Assembly (NCBI GenBank): GCA_016235805.1
Contig: JACRIY010000124.1
Location: 1 to 64,000, forward strand
DNA length: 64,000 nt
From: Rhodocyclales bacterium
GTDB lineage: Bacteria > Pseudomonadota > Gammaproteobacteria > Burkholderiales > Rhodocyclaceae
Reading direction: 5' to 3'
Both the position numbers and the translations under genes were made by a program. This document shows positions 9,167 to 18,921 of the stretch, piece by piece (within the stretch, counting starts at the first letter, position 1; each line of letters begins with the position of its first letter). The notes under the pieces are model-generated. The model did not search any database. It was not told the DNA's origin and saw only the letters and a list, made by a program, of their open reading frames with translations.

Positions 9167-10285
9167 ATGCCCCACGAAGCCTTCTCCGCAGCCGGCCTGC
9201 GCCGCGCGCTGGTGATCAAGCTGCGCCATCACGGTGACGTGTTGCTGGCCGCCCCGGTGATCTCCACGCTGAAACGCATCGCCCCGCAGTGCGAGGTCGA
9301 TGCGCTGGTCTATGCCGACACCGCGCCGATGCTCGAAGGCCATCCGGCGCTGGCACAACTGCACCGCATCGACCGAAACTGGAAGCGCCAGGGCCTGCGC
9401 CGCCAGGGCGGCGCCGAATGGCGCCTGATCCGCGATCTGCGCGCCCGGCATTACGACCTCGTGGTGCATCTGTCGGTGCATACGCGCGGCGCCTGGCTGG
9501 TGCGCCTGCTGCGGCCGCGCTGGTCGGTGGCGCCGAAGTTCCGCGGAAGTTTCTGGGCGAGCAGCTTCACGCATTACTACCCGGCGCAGTCGGATCCGCA
9601 ACGTCACACGGTGGATACCAACCTCGACAGCCTGCGTGCGCTCGGGATCACGCCGATCGAGGCCGACCAGCGCGTCGTCCTGGTGCCCGGCGCCGCGGCC
9701 GAGGCGCGCGTCGGCGAACTGCTGGCACAGCATGGCTTGAGTGCGGGCCGCTTCATCCACGTCCATCCGGCTTCGCGCTGGGCCTTCAAGTGCTGGCCGG
9801 CCGAGCGCGTGGCGGCGCTGTGCGACGCGCTGGCGGCCAAGGGCTGGCCCCTCGTGCTGACGTCGGCGCCGGATGCCGGCGAGAAGGCGCTGATCGGTGC
9901 CGTGAATGAATCGCGTGCCCAGAGTGCCGTATCGTCGGCGCCGACTTTCGATTTCTCCGGCCAGCTTTCACTCAAGGAACTCGCCGCATTGACGGCGCAG
10001 GCTCGGTTGTTCGTCGGCGTAGATTCGGCGCCGATGCACATCGCCGCCGCGATGGGCACGCCGGTGGTCGCCATCTTCGGCCCGTCGGGTGATCGCGAAT
10101 GGGGACCCTGGGGCGCGGGACACCGCGTGGTCGCTTCGCTGAGCCATCCCTGCCGGCCCTGCGGCATGGCGGGTTGCAACGACAGCAAGGTCAGCGACTG
10201 CCTGACCACGCTGCCGGTGGCGCAGGTGCTTTCCGCTTGCGAGGAACTGCTGGCCATTCCCGTCCCGCTGAAGGGCGCGGCGTGA
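9167..10285 (+). CDS. Glycosyltransferase family 9, lipopolysaccharide heptosyltransferase (RfaQ-like)
   Basis: ALVIKLRHHGDVLLAAPVISTL, FVGVDSAPMHIAAAMGTPVVAIFGPSG. Confidence 0.88.
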   Translation: MPHEAFSAAGLRRALVIKLRHHGDVLLAAPVISTLKRIAPQCEVDALVYADTAPMLEGHPALAQLHRIDRNWKRQGLRRQGGAEWRLIRDLRARHYDLVVHLSVHTRGAWLVRLLRPRWSVAPKFRGSFWASSFTHYYPAQSDPQRHTVDTNLDSLRALGITPIEADQRVVLVPGAAAEARVGELLAQHGLSAGRFIHVHPASRWAFKCWPAERVAALCDALAAKGWPLVLTSAPDAGEKALIGAVNESRAQSAVSSAPTFDFSGQLSLKELAALTAQARLFVGVDSAPMHIAAAMGTPVVAIFGPSGDREWGPWGAGHRVVASLSHPCRPCGMAGCNDSKVSDCLTTLPVAQVLSACEELLAIPVPLKGAA

Positions 10286-11367
10286 AACTCGCCATCGTGC
10301 GCCAGAAATACACGCCCTTTGGCGGCGCGGAAAGATTCGTCGCGCGGGCGCTGGATGCCTTGCGGGCCAAAGGGGTCGATGTCAGCATCATCGCGCGGCA
10401 ATGGCAGGGCGACGTGCCGGGCATCCGCGTCGATCCCTTCTACCTCGGCCGCACCTGGCGCGATGCGGGTTTCGCGCGCGGCGTGCGGCGCCTGATCGCG
10501 GAGCGGCGCTTCGGGCTGGTGCAGAGCCACGAGCGCATTCCCGGCTGCGACATCTACCGCGCCGGCGACGGCGTCCATGCCACCTGGCTGGAACTGCGCG
10601 GCATGCCGCTGGACCGCTTTGCGCCCTGGCATCGTTACACGCTGGCGGCGGAGGCGGCGATGTTCGGCCACCCGGACCTGCGCGCCGTGATCTGCAATTC
10701 GCGCATGGTGAAGGACGACATCGCGCGCCGCTTCGGCCTGCCTGGGGACAAGCTGCAGGTGATCTACAACGGGGTCGACCTCGAAGCCTTCCATCCGCGC
10801 CTGCGCGACGAACAGGGGCGCAGATTGCGCGCCAAGACCGGCGTCGCCCCGACGACGCCGGTGATCCTCTTCGTCGGTTCCGGCTACGAGCGCAAGGGCC
10901 TGCCGACGCTGCTGCGCGCGATGGCGCGGATGCAGCGGCGCGATGCGCGGCTGTGGGTGGTCGGCCGCGACAAGCAGGAAACGCTCATGCGCAAGCTGGC
11001 GCAGACGCTCGGCGTAGACGATCGTGTGATGTTCCTCGGCGCGCAGACGGACGTGCGGCCCTTCTATGGCGCGGCCGATCTGTTCGCGCTGCCGACGCGC
11101 TACGACCCGTTTCCCAATGCCGCGCTGGAGGCGCTGGCCTGCGGCCTGCCCTTGGCCACGACGACGACTTGCGGTGCGGCGGAGCTGGTGACGGCGGCGA
11201 ATGGCTTGGTGGTCGCGGCGGGCGACGTGGCGGCGCTGGCGGCAGGCCTCGACACGCTGTGCGACCGCGCGCCGCTGATGCGCGATGCCGCGCGCGCCAG
11301 CGTCGCCCATCTCGAACTGACGACGATGGCGGCGCAGTTGATGGCGCTCTATTCGCGGCTGGTGTAA
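10282..11367 (+). CDS. Glycosyltransferase family 4 (WaaG-like)
   Basis: MKLAIVRQKYTPFGGAERFV, YNGVDLEAFHP, PNAALEALACGLP; GTG start. Confidence 0.85.
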   Translation: MKLAIVRQKYTPFGGAERFVARALDALRAKGVDVSIIARQWQGDVPGIRVDPFYLGRTWRDAGFARGVRRLIAERRFGLVQSHERIPGCDIYRAGDGVHATWLELRGMPLDRFAPWHRYTLAAEAAMFGHPDLRAVICNSRMVKDDIARRFGLPGDKLQVIYNGVDLEAFHPRLRDEQGRRLRAKTGVAPTTPVILFVGSGYERKGLPTLLRAMARMQRRDARLWVVGRDKQETLMRKLAQTLGVDDRVMFLGAQTDVRPFYGAADLFALPTRYDPFPNAALEALACGLPLATTTTCGAAELVTAANGLVVAAGDVAALAAGLDTLCDRAPLMRDAARASVAHLELTTMAAQLMALYSRLV

Positions 11368-12488
11368 GCCCGGGCGTCGGCCACGATCGGCCGCAAGCGC
11401 TCGACGAAGGCCTCGAAGGAAAACCGCGCGAGGTGGGCCTGCGCCAGTTCGGGTTGCGGGCGCGGACGGCCGGCGAGCAACTCGTCGAGCAGCCGGGCGA
11501 AATCCGCGCCGGCATCCTGGCGCGGATCGCGGTAGAGGAAGCCGGTCGACCCATCCTGCACGGTTTCGGTGAAGGGCGGCGCATCCACCGCGATCACCGG
11601 CGTGCCGCAGGCCTGCGCCTCGATCACGTTGAGGCCCAGCGCTTCCTTTTCCGGCAGGCCGGACAGCAGGTAATCGATCTGCCGGTAGATGCTGCCGACG
11701 TCGCCCTGCTGGCCCCAGAATCGCGCCTGGCCGGGAGGCAGCGTAGCGAGCGCACGGTCGAGGTCGCGCACCGAGGCATAGCCGCCGCTGCCGAAGATCT
11801 CCAGGTTGACCTGCGGATGCCTGGCCAGTACCGGCGCCAGCTGCGCGAACAGTTGCGGAAACTGCTTGATCGGCGTCAGGCGCGAAACGATCCCCAGCGT
11901 CAGGCCGCTGCGCCGCACGAATGCGGGATGCGACCGCAGTGCTTCTGCCATGGGTTCCAGCGCGCCGAGCAGGCGGTCGCGAACCTTGCGCCGGTCCCAG
12001 TCGTAACGGCTGCTGCGGCGTATGTCGGCCGCCCCCTGCGTGGCACGCGCGCCCAGTCCGGCGACGCCCAGCAGCGGCGTATCCCAGGCCGGCAGTCCGG
12101 CGCTGAGCAGACCGTCGCGCACCCAGCATGACACGGTGTAGATCCGGTCGTATCCGGCGAAGGCGGCCGGATTGCGACCCTGTACCGGCATGTGGGCGAT
12201 GGCGCTGCGCAGGCGCCTTGGGCTCGGGTGCCTCAGCGCCGCCGACAGCGGTCCGTGCGAAAGCAGCCAGAGGGGGCCGGACGGTATGTGGCGGGGCAGG
12301 TCGGCCACGCTGGCCACGGCGATGCGCTCGGTATCCGCAGGCAGGCCGAGGCGATCCCAGAAGCCGGCGCGCGGGTGCACCAGCAGGGTCGTCGCCACGC
12401 CGAGCTGCGACAGGGCGCGGCAGAAGAAGGTGGTGTAGACCTCGCCGCCGCCGAAATGGCTCTGCAGGTTGATCTGGACGTGCTTCAT
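11349..12488 (-). CDS. Glycosyltransferase family 4
   Basis: MKHVQINLQSHFGGGEVYTTFF, GLNVIEAQACGTPVIAVDAPPF. Confidence 0.85.
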   Translation of the reverse strand: MKHVQINLQSHFGGGEVYTTFFCRALSQLGVATTLLVHPRAGFWDRLGLPADTERIAVASVADLPRHIPSGPLWLLSHGPLSAALRHPSPRRLRSAIAHMPVQGRNPAAFAGYDRIYTVSCWVRDGLLSAGLPAWDTPLLGVAGLGARATQGAADIRRSSRYDWDRRKVRDRLLGALEPMAEALRSHPAFVRRSGLTLGIVSRLTPIKQFPQLFAQLAPVLARHPQVNLEIFGSGGYASVRDLDRALATLPPGQARFWGQQGDVGSIYRQIDYLLSGLPEKEALGLNVIEAQACGTPVIAVDAPPFTETVQDGSTGFLYRDPRQDAGADFARLLDELLAGRPRPQPELAQAHLARFSFEAFVERLRPIVADARAYTSRE

Positions 12489-13762
12489 GTCTTTGTCGCC
12501 GTCCTCTTCATCGCGGCGACCAGCACGCCGCAAACGAAGGCGAACAGGCCCAGCCGCCAGCCGGACAGGTGGCCGTCGAGCAGGCAGCGCAGCAGATAGC
12601 CACCGACCAGCAGGCTCAGCATCAGGCCGGCGGCGTCCTCATGCTGCCTGAATTGCCGCCAGCCGCCGCGGATCGCCAGCCCGGCCGTGAGCAGCAGCAG
12701 GCCGAGTCCGGGCAGGCCGCTGCCGAGGGCGAAATCCAGCCAGCCGCTGTGGCTGCTGACCATGCCGCGGTGGCTGTAGGCCTGCTCGATGGCGCGGCCG
12801 AAGGCATCGCGGCCGAAGCCGATGCCGAGTGGCTGCTCGGCGATCGCCGTCACGGCGCGGTGCGCCCAGGCGGCGCGCATGTAGGCGGAGTCCTCCAGGA
12901 ACGCGCCGGAGGGGGTGGTCGGCTGCAGGTCCGGGTCGGGCGTCAGCCAGTAACGGCTGGGCGAATTCCAGCCGATTGCGGCCGACTCGGTAAAGCGGCT
13001 CCAGCGCGCGTCCAGCGTCAGGGACACGCCGCCCAGAATCGCTACCGCGAGCAACAGGAGCATGAAACGCGGCCGGCGGCCGGTCATCAGGGTCGGTGCC
13101 AGCAACAGCAGAAGCAGGCTCACTAGAGTGCCGTTGCGCACTCGCAGCGCGAGGTCGGCAACCAGCGCCAGACCCAGCGCGGCCCAGCCCGGCCCGGTGG
13201 CAAACACCGCATTGCCGGGGCGCGCCGCGAGCCGTTCCGCGAGCAGCAGGGCGAGCAGGAAGCCGTTCAGGCTGCTGTGGTAATCGCGTTCGCCGAACGG
13301 CACCAAACCCTTCGATCCGTCGCCCACGGCGCCGGTGGTCGCCAGCAGCCAGAGCTGCCAGGCGAACATCCACAGCATGTGCGCCAGCAGCGCGGCGACC
13401 ACGGCGCGCAGCGCGAGGCGGGGCTCCAATCGGGCCGCGACCCCCGCCGCCAGCGCCGCAACCAGCAACGGAACGATCCAGTCGCCGCGCAGGTTGTCCA
13501 GCGCAAGAGTCGGCGCTGGCGCCACGGCAAGCGAATGCAGCAGCAGCCAGGCGGTGGTCGCGCCCAGCGCCCAGGCGGCCGGCAGCAGGGAGGGCGGCAG
13601 CCGCGGACGCGCCGCGCCGCGCCAGGTGGCGAGCAGCGCCGCCAGGCCGACCAGCAGCAGCAGGTTGCGCAGCGCGATGGTGTGCGGGATCGGAAAGACG
13701 AAGACGATCGCCGCGAGCCAGGCTTGCCAGAACCCGGTCATGGCGGGAAGCGCGGGATTCAT
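12485..13762 (-). CDS. O-antigen ligase/polymerase-like membrane protein
   Basis: Multiple TM segments; HRAVTAIAEQPLGIGFGRDAFGRA, HSGWLDFALGSGLPGLGLLL. Confidence 0.8.
   Translation of the reverse strand: MNPALPAMTGFWQAWLAAIVFVFPIPHTIALRNLLLLVGLAALLATWRGAARPRLPPSLLPAAWALGATTAWLLLHSLAVAPAPTLALDNLRGDWIVPLLVAALAAGVAARLEPRLALRAVVAALLAHMLWMFAWQLWLLATTGAVGDGSKGLVPFGERDYHSSLNGFLLALLLAERLAARPGNAVFATGPGWAALGLALVADLALRVRNGTLVSLLLLLLAPTLMTGRRPRFMLLLLAVAILGGVSLTLDARWSRFTESAAIGWNSPSRYWLTPDPDLQPTTPSGAFLEDSAYMRAAWAHRAVTAIAEQPLGIGFGRDAFGRAIEQAYSHRGMVSSHSGWLDFALGSGLPGLGLLLLTAGLAIRGGWRQFRQHEDAAGLMLSLLVGGYLLRCLLDGHLSGWRLGLFAFVCGVLVAAMKRTATKT
13508..13528 (+). repeat. 21-nt core repeat in the O-antigen ligase-like gene
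   Basis: AGTCGGCGCTGGCGCCACGGC, one mismatch to AGTCGGCGCTGGCGGCACGGC; encodes AVAPAPTL on the gene strand. Confidence 0.7.
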
Positions 13763-13793
13763 CGGTCGTTCCCGACCCGTGAAGGGCTCGGCA

Positions 13794-14774
13794 CTAGCGG
13801 CATGTCTGCCCCCGATGCGCGTGCCAGGCCAGCAGTCTTTCGCGCAGCGTGGCGGCGCGGTGGGCGTAGGTGTGGCAGGCCATGACGTGTGCATGACAGC
13901 GTTCGGCCAGGTCGCGCGCCGCGTCGAAATGCGCCAGCCAGTGGTCGATTTTGGCGACACAGTCGTCCAGCCCGTCGAACTCGGCCCAGTTCTCGCCCAG
14001 GGTGAAGTCGTCGCGCGCATGGGTGCGCTTGTCGCAGAGCAGGAAGCCGCCGCTGGCGGGGATGCCGTAGCAGCGTTCGGGCAGTCCGGAGGCGACGGGT
14101 GCGTTGAAGTCGCAGGAGGCGCCGAAGTTGAGGTTGATGCGGCTGGACTGGATCAGCGCCACCTGGTCAGCCACGCTCATGCCTGCGGCTTCGCGGATCA
14201 GGACGCGCAGGCCCTTGCCGGCGAGGCGTTCGCCCAGCGCGGCGAAGAACTCCTGGCGCGGACGCATTTCCTTGGCGCGGGCCCCGTCCATGGCGCCGAA
14301 GAAGGACAGGTCGTACTGGTAGTGGCTGGCCTCGCGAAATCGGCGCCAGGTTGCCGCCGAGGCGTCGACGCAGTAGTTCTCGGTTTCGGCGGCGTTGCCC
14401 AGGTAGAAATTCGCTTTGCCGAAACGCCGGCCGTCGATGGTGCTGTGGCTGGCATAGAAATCGAAGGGGCGCAGGGCTTCCTGCAAGCTCAGGCGCCAGC
14501 GCGGCTGGTTCAGGTAGTGCGGCGCGTCGCGATTCCAGGTCACTACCGGCACGCCCTGCGCCCGTAGCGCGCGAAAGCGGCGCAGGGAACGCAGCGGCGA
14601 CTTCAGCGTGGCGTAGAAGCAGGCGAAGTGGGCGACGGTCTGGCGCGGGTCGGGAGGTGCGGCGCTGTCGTCGCTGCGGCGCACGTCGTAGCCGAGCTTG
14701 CGGAAATGCGCGGCGAGCGGGATGAAGGTTTTCGCGCCGTCATGGGTGATGACGCTGCGCGGCGGGCCGCTCAC
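13794..14774 (-). CDS. Glycosyltransferase (CgeB/Glyco_trans_1_2-like)
   Basis: LIQSSRINLNFG, LPERCYGIPASGGFLLCDKR. Confidence 0.7.
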   Translation of the reverse strand: MSGPPRSVITHDGAKTFIPLAAHFRKLGYDVRRSDDSAAPPDPRQTVAHFACFYATLKSPLRSLRRFRALRAQGVPVVTWNRDAPHYLNQPRWRLSLQEALRPFDFYASHSTIDGRRFGKANFYLGNAAETENYCVDASAATWRRFREASHYQYDLSFFGAMDGARAKEMRPRQEFFAALGERLAGKGLRVLIREAAGMSVADQVALIQSSRINLNFGASCDFNAPVASGLPERCYGIPASGGFLLCDKRTHARDDFTLGENWAEFDGLDDCVAKIDHWLAHFDAARDLAERCHAHVMACHTYAHRAATLRERLLAWHAHRGQTCR

Positions 14775-15370
14775 GGCGCCACCGGCGGCACGGTTGCGTC
14801 GCTGCCGCGCGAGCCGATGACGCGGGCCGGGACGCCGGCCAGGATCGAATACGGCGCGCAGGAGGCGGTCACCACGGCGCCGGCGCCGATCACCGAGCCG
14901 CGGCCGATGACGATGCCTTCGAGCACGATCGCGCCGGCACCGATCCAGACGTCATCCTCGATGGTGACGTTGCCCGAGACCATGCCCTGCGTGTTGATCG
15001 GTTGTTCGCGCGAGGCGAATACGTGGCGGTAGGCGATCAGGTGGGCGCGCGGCCCGATCAGGACGTCCTTGCCGATGGTCACCGTGCCGCGCGCGTCGAT
15101 CGCGGCATTGCGGTTGATCGAGGTGCGGTCGCCGATTTCGAGCCGGCCGAAGGCGCCGAGATAGACGCCGCGATTGAGGTCCACGCCGTCGCCGAGGACG
15201 ACGCAGGCGAGGTTGTCCGGGGCGTCGATCACGCAGCCGGTGCGTATCTTGCAGCCGCGGCCGAGGCGGACGTTGCGCGGGTGCTTGATGTGCGCGCCGA
15301 GCGATATCGTCGAATTCCCGCTCAGCCTGGCGAGCAGGGCGAACCAGAGCAGGCTGAACCAGAGCTTCAT
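14771..15370 (-). CDS. LbetaH acyltransferase
   Basis: Hexapeptide repeats; DDVWIGAGAIVLEGIVIGRGSVIGAGAVVT. Confidence 0.87.
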   Translation of the reverse strand: MKLWFSLLWFALLARLSGNSTISLGAHIKHPRNVRLGRGCKIRTGCVIDAPDNLACVVLGDGVDLNRGVYLGAFGRLEIGDRTSINRNAAIDARGTVTIGKDVLIGPRAHLIAYRHVFASREQPINTQGMVSGNVTIEDDVWIGAGAIVLEGIVIGRGSVIGAGAVVTASCAPYSILAGVPARVIGSRGSDATVPPVAP

Positions 15371-15927
15371 GTCCGTGCCTTGCGCACCGTGGCGGGGACG
15401 CCGGCCACCACGGTGAATTCCGGCACGTCCTCGCGCACTACGGCGCCGGCGGCGACCACGGCGCCGTCGCCGATGCTGACGCCGGCCATGATGACCGCAT
15501 TGGCGCCGAGCCAGACGTCGCGCCCGATGCGGATCGGCGCGAGGATCACCGGCTGCGACTGTATCGTCGCGCCGCGCGCGTAGCGGTGCTGGTAGGAAAT
15601 GATCTGCACGCCGGGACCGATCAGCGTGTCCTCGCCGATGTCGACGCCGCCGCTGCCGTTGATGATGGCGAAGTTGTTGACCCGCACCCGGTCGGCGATG
15701 CGCACGCCGCCGTTGCCGCCCTGCACGTAGGCATAGCGGTTGATCTCGACCTTGTCGCCGAAGCGCACGCCGGGGCTGCGCGTGGCATCCACCGAGGCGT
15801 CGGCCTGTATCTTGCACCCGCGGCCGAGGCGGATGCCCTCGTGGCCCTTGATGTAGGCGGAGAAGGACACCCGGTTGCCGGCGCGGCGCTGTTGCACGAC
15901 AAAGAAGAGGTGCTTGAGAAGATTCAC
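15367..15927 (-). CDS. LbetaH acyltransferase (paralog of the adjacent gene)
   Basis: Hexapeptide repeats; RDVWLGANAVIMAGVSIGDGAVVAAGAVVR; GTG start. Confidence 0.85.
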   Translation of the reverse strand: MNLLKHLFFVVQQRRAGNRVSFSAYIKGHEGIRLGRGCKIQADASVDATRSPGVRFGDKVEINRYAYVQGGNGGVRIADRVRVNNFAIINGSGGVDIGEDTLIGPGVQIISYQHRYARGATIQSQPVILAPIRIGRDVWLGANAVIMAGVSIGDGAVVAAGAVVREDVPEFTVVAGVPATVRKART

Positions 15928-15928
15928 A

Positions 15929-17839
15929 TCAGGCGTCCAGCGGGTGCGTTTCGAGCCAGGCCAGCAGCACGGCGAAGGTGTAGAACAGGCGGACATTGCC
16001 CTCGCCCTGCCGCGCCTCGCGCCACAGCGCCTCGATGGCGGCGGCATCGAGCCAGGGAGCGCGCATTTTAGCTCCCGCCACCTGCGCGGCGCACCAGTCG
16101 CGCCAGGGGCCGGCGAAGTTGGTCCGCAGCGGCACCGAAAATCCATGTTTCTCGCGATTCCAGACCACTTCGGGCAGGTGCTTGCGTGCCAGCGCGCGCA
16201 GGATCGCCTTGCCGCCGCCTCGGTCGAAATGCACGCTTGCGGGAAGCCTGAGCATGCGTTCCTGCAGCGCCTTGGCCAGCAGCGGCACCCGTACTTCGAG
16301 GCCGTGGGCCATGCTGGCGCGGTCGGTCTTGGCCAGGCAGTTTTCGGAAAGGTAGGTCCACAGGTCGGCGCGCAGCAGCGCGCCGCGATCGTAGCCGCCG
16401 TGGCGCGCCGCGAGGTCGCGCCAGAGTTGCAGCGTGGATTCGGGATGCGCCGCGCGCGCGACGTCGGGGACGAGATACCGGCGCAGGTCCTTGCGGCTGC
16501 CCGGGTAGTCGCCCAGTTCGACGCGGCGGTAGAGCAGCAGGTCGGCGCCGGCCAGCGCGCGCCGGGTCAGGCTGGCCGGGGCCAGTCCGGTGCGCAGCAG
16601 GGCACGCAGCGCGCGTTTCGCCATGCTGTCGGGATGGCGGTCGGCGCTGTCGAGGAAGCGCGGATAGCCGCCGAACAGCTCGTCGCCGCCGTCGCCCGAG
16701 AGCGCCACGGTGACATGCTGGCGCGTCAGGCGCGACAGGGCCCAGGTCGGGATGTAGGCCGGGTCGGCCAGCGGCTGGTCGAGGTCGGCCAGCGCCGCGG
16801 CCAGCGTGTCGGCGCCGAGTTGCGGCGCGTCGAGCACGTGGTGCTCGGTGCCATAGAGATCAGCCACGGCGCGAGCGGCAGGGCTTTCGTCGAAGCCCGC
16901 CTCGGCGAAGCGCACGCTGAAGGTCTTCAGCGACCGCGCGGTGGTCGCTGCGGCCTGCGCCATGTAATGCACGATGAGGCTGCTGTCGATGCCGCCGGAA
17001 AGGAAGGCGCCGAGCGGCACATCGGCCACCAGCTGGTCCTTGACCGCCTGCGCCAGCAGGACGTCGGTTTCGGCGACCAGCGCTTCGTGTTCGGGCGCCT
17101 TTTCGCTGGCATCGGGGATGGTCCACCACTGCCGGGGCGCCGTCCCGCCAGCGCCGACTTTAGTTTCGGCCGCTGCGCTTAACGCCGATGAGTCCGGCGT
17201 TAGCCTGCACTGAAGCTTCGCTTTCCATGTCAGGCAGGCGCCGGGCGGCAGGGCATGAATGTCGCGCACCAGCGTACGCGGCGCCAGCGGCGTCTGGAAG
17301 GCGAGGTAGTCGCGCAGGCCTTCGGCATCGAGCTTTTTCGGGAAGGCGGTTAGCGCGAAGAAGGGTTCCAGCGTCGATGCCGCGACGAAGTTGTCACCCT
17401 GCGCCCCCCAGAACAGCGGCTTGATGCCGAGCCGGTCGCGGGCAATGAAGACGTTGCCGTCGGCGCGGTCGTGGATGGCGAAAGCGAACATGCCGTCGAG
17501 CTTTTCCAGCACCGCTTCGCCCCAGTGCAGGTAGCCCGCCAGCAGCACCTCGCTGTCGGAGCGCGTGGCGAAGGCGCGGCCGGCCGCTTCGAGTTCGCGG
17601 CGCAGCGCGGCGAAGTTGTAGATCTCGCCGTTGTAGACCATGGCGTAGCGACCCTCGGCCGCCGTCATCGGCTGGCGTCCGCCGTCGATGTCGATCACCG
17701 CCAGCCGCGCGTGGCCGAGCAGGGCGGCGCCGTGCGCCAGCACTTCGCGCGCATCCGGCCCGCGCGACTTGAGGCCTGCCAGCGCGGCATTGAAGTCGGT
17801 ACGGAAGGCCTCGCCGACGGCGAGCAGGATGCCGCACAT
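15929..17839 (-). CDS. asnB: Asparagine synthase (glutamine-hydrolysing) family, carrying an in-frame repeat-derived peptide
   Basis: MCGILLAVGE, NGEIYNFAALRRELE, LSGGIDSSLI, SGDGGDELFGGYPRF; repeat-encoded KLQCRLTPDSSALSAAAETKVGAGGTA in the middle. Confidence 0.92.
   Translation of the reverse strand: MCGILLAVGEAFRTDFNAALAGLKSRGPDAREVLAHGAALLGHARLAVIDIDGGRQPMTAAEGRYAMVYNGEIYNFAALRRELEAAGRAFATRSDSEVLLAGYLHWGEAVLEKLDGMFAFAIHDRADGNVFIARDRLGIKPLFWGAQGDNFVAASTLEPFFALTAFPKKLDAEGLRDYLAFQTPLAPRTLVRDIHALPPGACLTWKAKLQCRLTPDSSALSAAAETKVGAGGTAPRQWWTIPDASEKAPEHEALVAETDVLLAQAVKDQLVADVPLGAFLSGGIDSSLIVHYMAQAAATTARSLKTFSVRFAEAGFDESPAARAVADLYGTEHHVLDAPQLGADTLAAALADLDQPLADPAYIPTWALSRLTRQHVTVALSGDGGDELFGGYPRFLDSADRHPDSMAKRALRALLRTGLAPASLTRRALAGADLLLYRRVELGDYPGSRKDLRRYLVPDVARAAHPESTLQLWRDLAARHGGYDRGALLRADLWTYLSENCLAKTDRASMAHGLEVRVPLLAKALQERMLRLPASVHFDRGGGKAILRALARKHLPEVVWNREKHGFSVPLRTNFAGPWRDWCAAQVAGAKMRAPWLDAAAIEALWREARQGEGNVRLFYTFAVLLAWLETHPLDA
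17140..17160 (-). repeat. 21-nt core repeat in asnB
   Basis: Reverse complement AGTCGGCGCTGGCGGGACGGC, one mismatch; encodes KVGAGGTA; abuts the hairpin module. Confidence 0.8.
17163..17230 (+). repeat. 68-nt hairpin repeat module, copy 2, inside asnB
   Basis: GTTTCGGCCGCTGCGCTTAACGCCGATGAGTCCGGCGTTAGCCTGCACTGAAGCTTCGCTTTCCATGT; abuts the core repeat 17140-17160. Confidence 0.8.
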
Positions 17840-18921
17840 CAGAAGCTCTCCCGCGCCAGTTCTTCCCAGGCGGATAGCGCGCGCTCGGCGGCGTAGGGGG
17901 CGAGCGCGGCGGCGACGACCTCGGGCGCGGGCTTCGGCGCCGCCAGCGCGGCGACCATCGCGCGGGCCAGCGCATCGGGATCGTTGCAGGGCACCAGCCA
18001 GCGCGCCAGCTCGCCGCCGAGGATTTCGCGCGGCCCCGACGGGCAGTCGGTGCTGACCACGCGCGTGCCGCAGGCCAGCGCTTCGATCAGCACGTTGGGC
18101 AGGCCCTCGTGGTCGGAGCAGAGCACCAGCAGTTCGGCGCCCGCCATCCACGGGTAGGGATTGGCCTGAAAGTCGGTGCTGGCGACACGGTGTTGCAGGC
18201 CATGCTGCGCGATCAGCGCATCGAGCCGGGGATCGGGCGGGGTCAGCAGCAGCAGGCGCTGCGGCAGCTTCGTTGCGGCGAAGGCGGCGAGCAGCAGGTC
18301 GTGGCGCTTTTGCGCGGCGTAGCGGCCGACGTGCAGGATGTAGGGAGTCGTCGGCCGTGCCGGGCAGGGCTCGGCGGAAAGGGCGCGGATCGCGGCGAGG
18401 TCGAAGGGATTGGCGATGGTGCGTATCCGTCCGGCATCGATCGCGAACGAGGACCGCAGGTCGACGGCCACGCCCTGCGAAACGGCGACCAGCGGGCGCG
18501 TGCCGTAGAGTTCGCGATAGCGCGCGGCACGGCGTCGCGCCTTGGCGGGCGGCAGGCGCGCGATCTCGGCCGACAGCGTGTTGGCGATGCGGCAGACGTG
18601 GCGCGGGGCGCCGGCCAGCGCGGCGACTTCGTCGGCGAAGGGCAGGGTCGACACCAGCAGGTCGGGTTGCCGCGTCGCCAGCAGGCGCGCCAGGCGCCAG
18701 GCCAGGCGGCGCTTGCCGAGCCAGCCGTGGCCGGCGCTGGCCGCCAGCGCGTGGAAACGGCAACCGGCGGGCGGCGCGTGCCTGCCGGCCTGGCGATCCC
18801 CGTCCTCGCAAACCACGAAGTCGACCTCATGGCCGCGCGCGGCGAGCCCGCTGCCGATCTTCGCCAATGCCTTTTCGGCGCCGCCGCCGGCGAGGTTGGT
18901 GGTGAACAGGACCAGGTTCAC
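17839..18921 (-). CDS. Glycosyltransferase family 4
   Basis: LVLFTTNLAGGGAEKALA, LCSDHEGLPNVLIEALACGTRVVSTDCPSGP; GTG start. Confidence 0.88.
   Translation of the reverse strand: MNLVLFTTNLAGGGAEKALAKIGSGLAARGHEVDFVVCEDGDRQAGRHAPPAGCRFHALAASAGHGWLGKRRLAWRLARLLATRQPDLLVSTLPFADEVAALAGAPRHVCRIANTLSAEIARLPPAKARRRAARYRELYGTRPLVAVSQGVAVDLRSSFAIDAGRIRTIANPFDLAAIRALSAEPCPARPTTPYILHVGRYAAQKRHDLLLAAFAATKLPQRLLLLTPPDPRLDALIAQHGLQHRVASTDFQANPYPWMAGAELLVLCSDHEGLPNVLIEALACGTRVVSTDCPSGPREILGGELARWLVPCNDPDALARAMVAALAAPKPAPEVVAAALAPYAAERALSAWEELARESF

Noticed and set aside
18171-18191. AGTCGGTGCTGGCGACACGGT in a glycosyltransferase
   Set aside because: Several mismatches, and the encoded HRVASTDFQANPYPW is at a position expected for this family; too diverged to call
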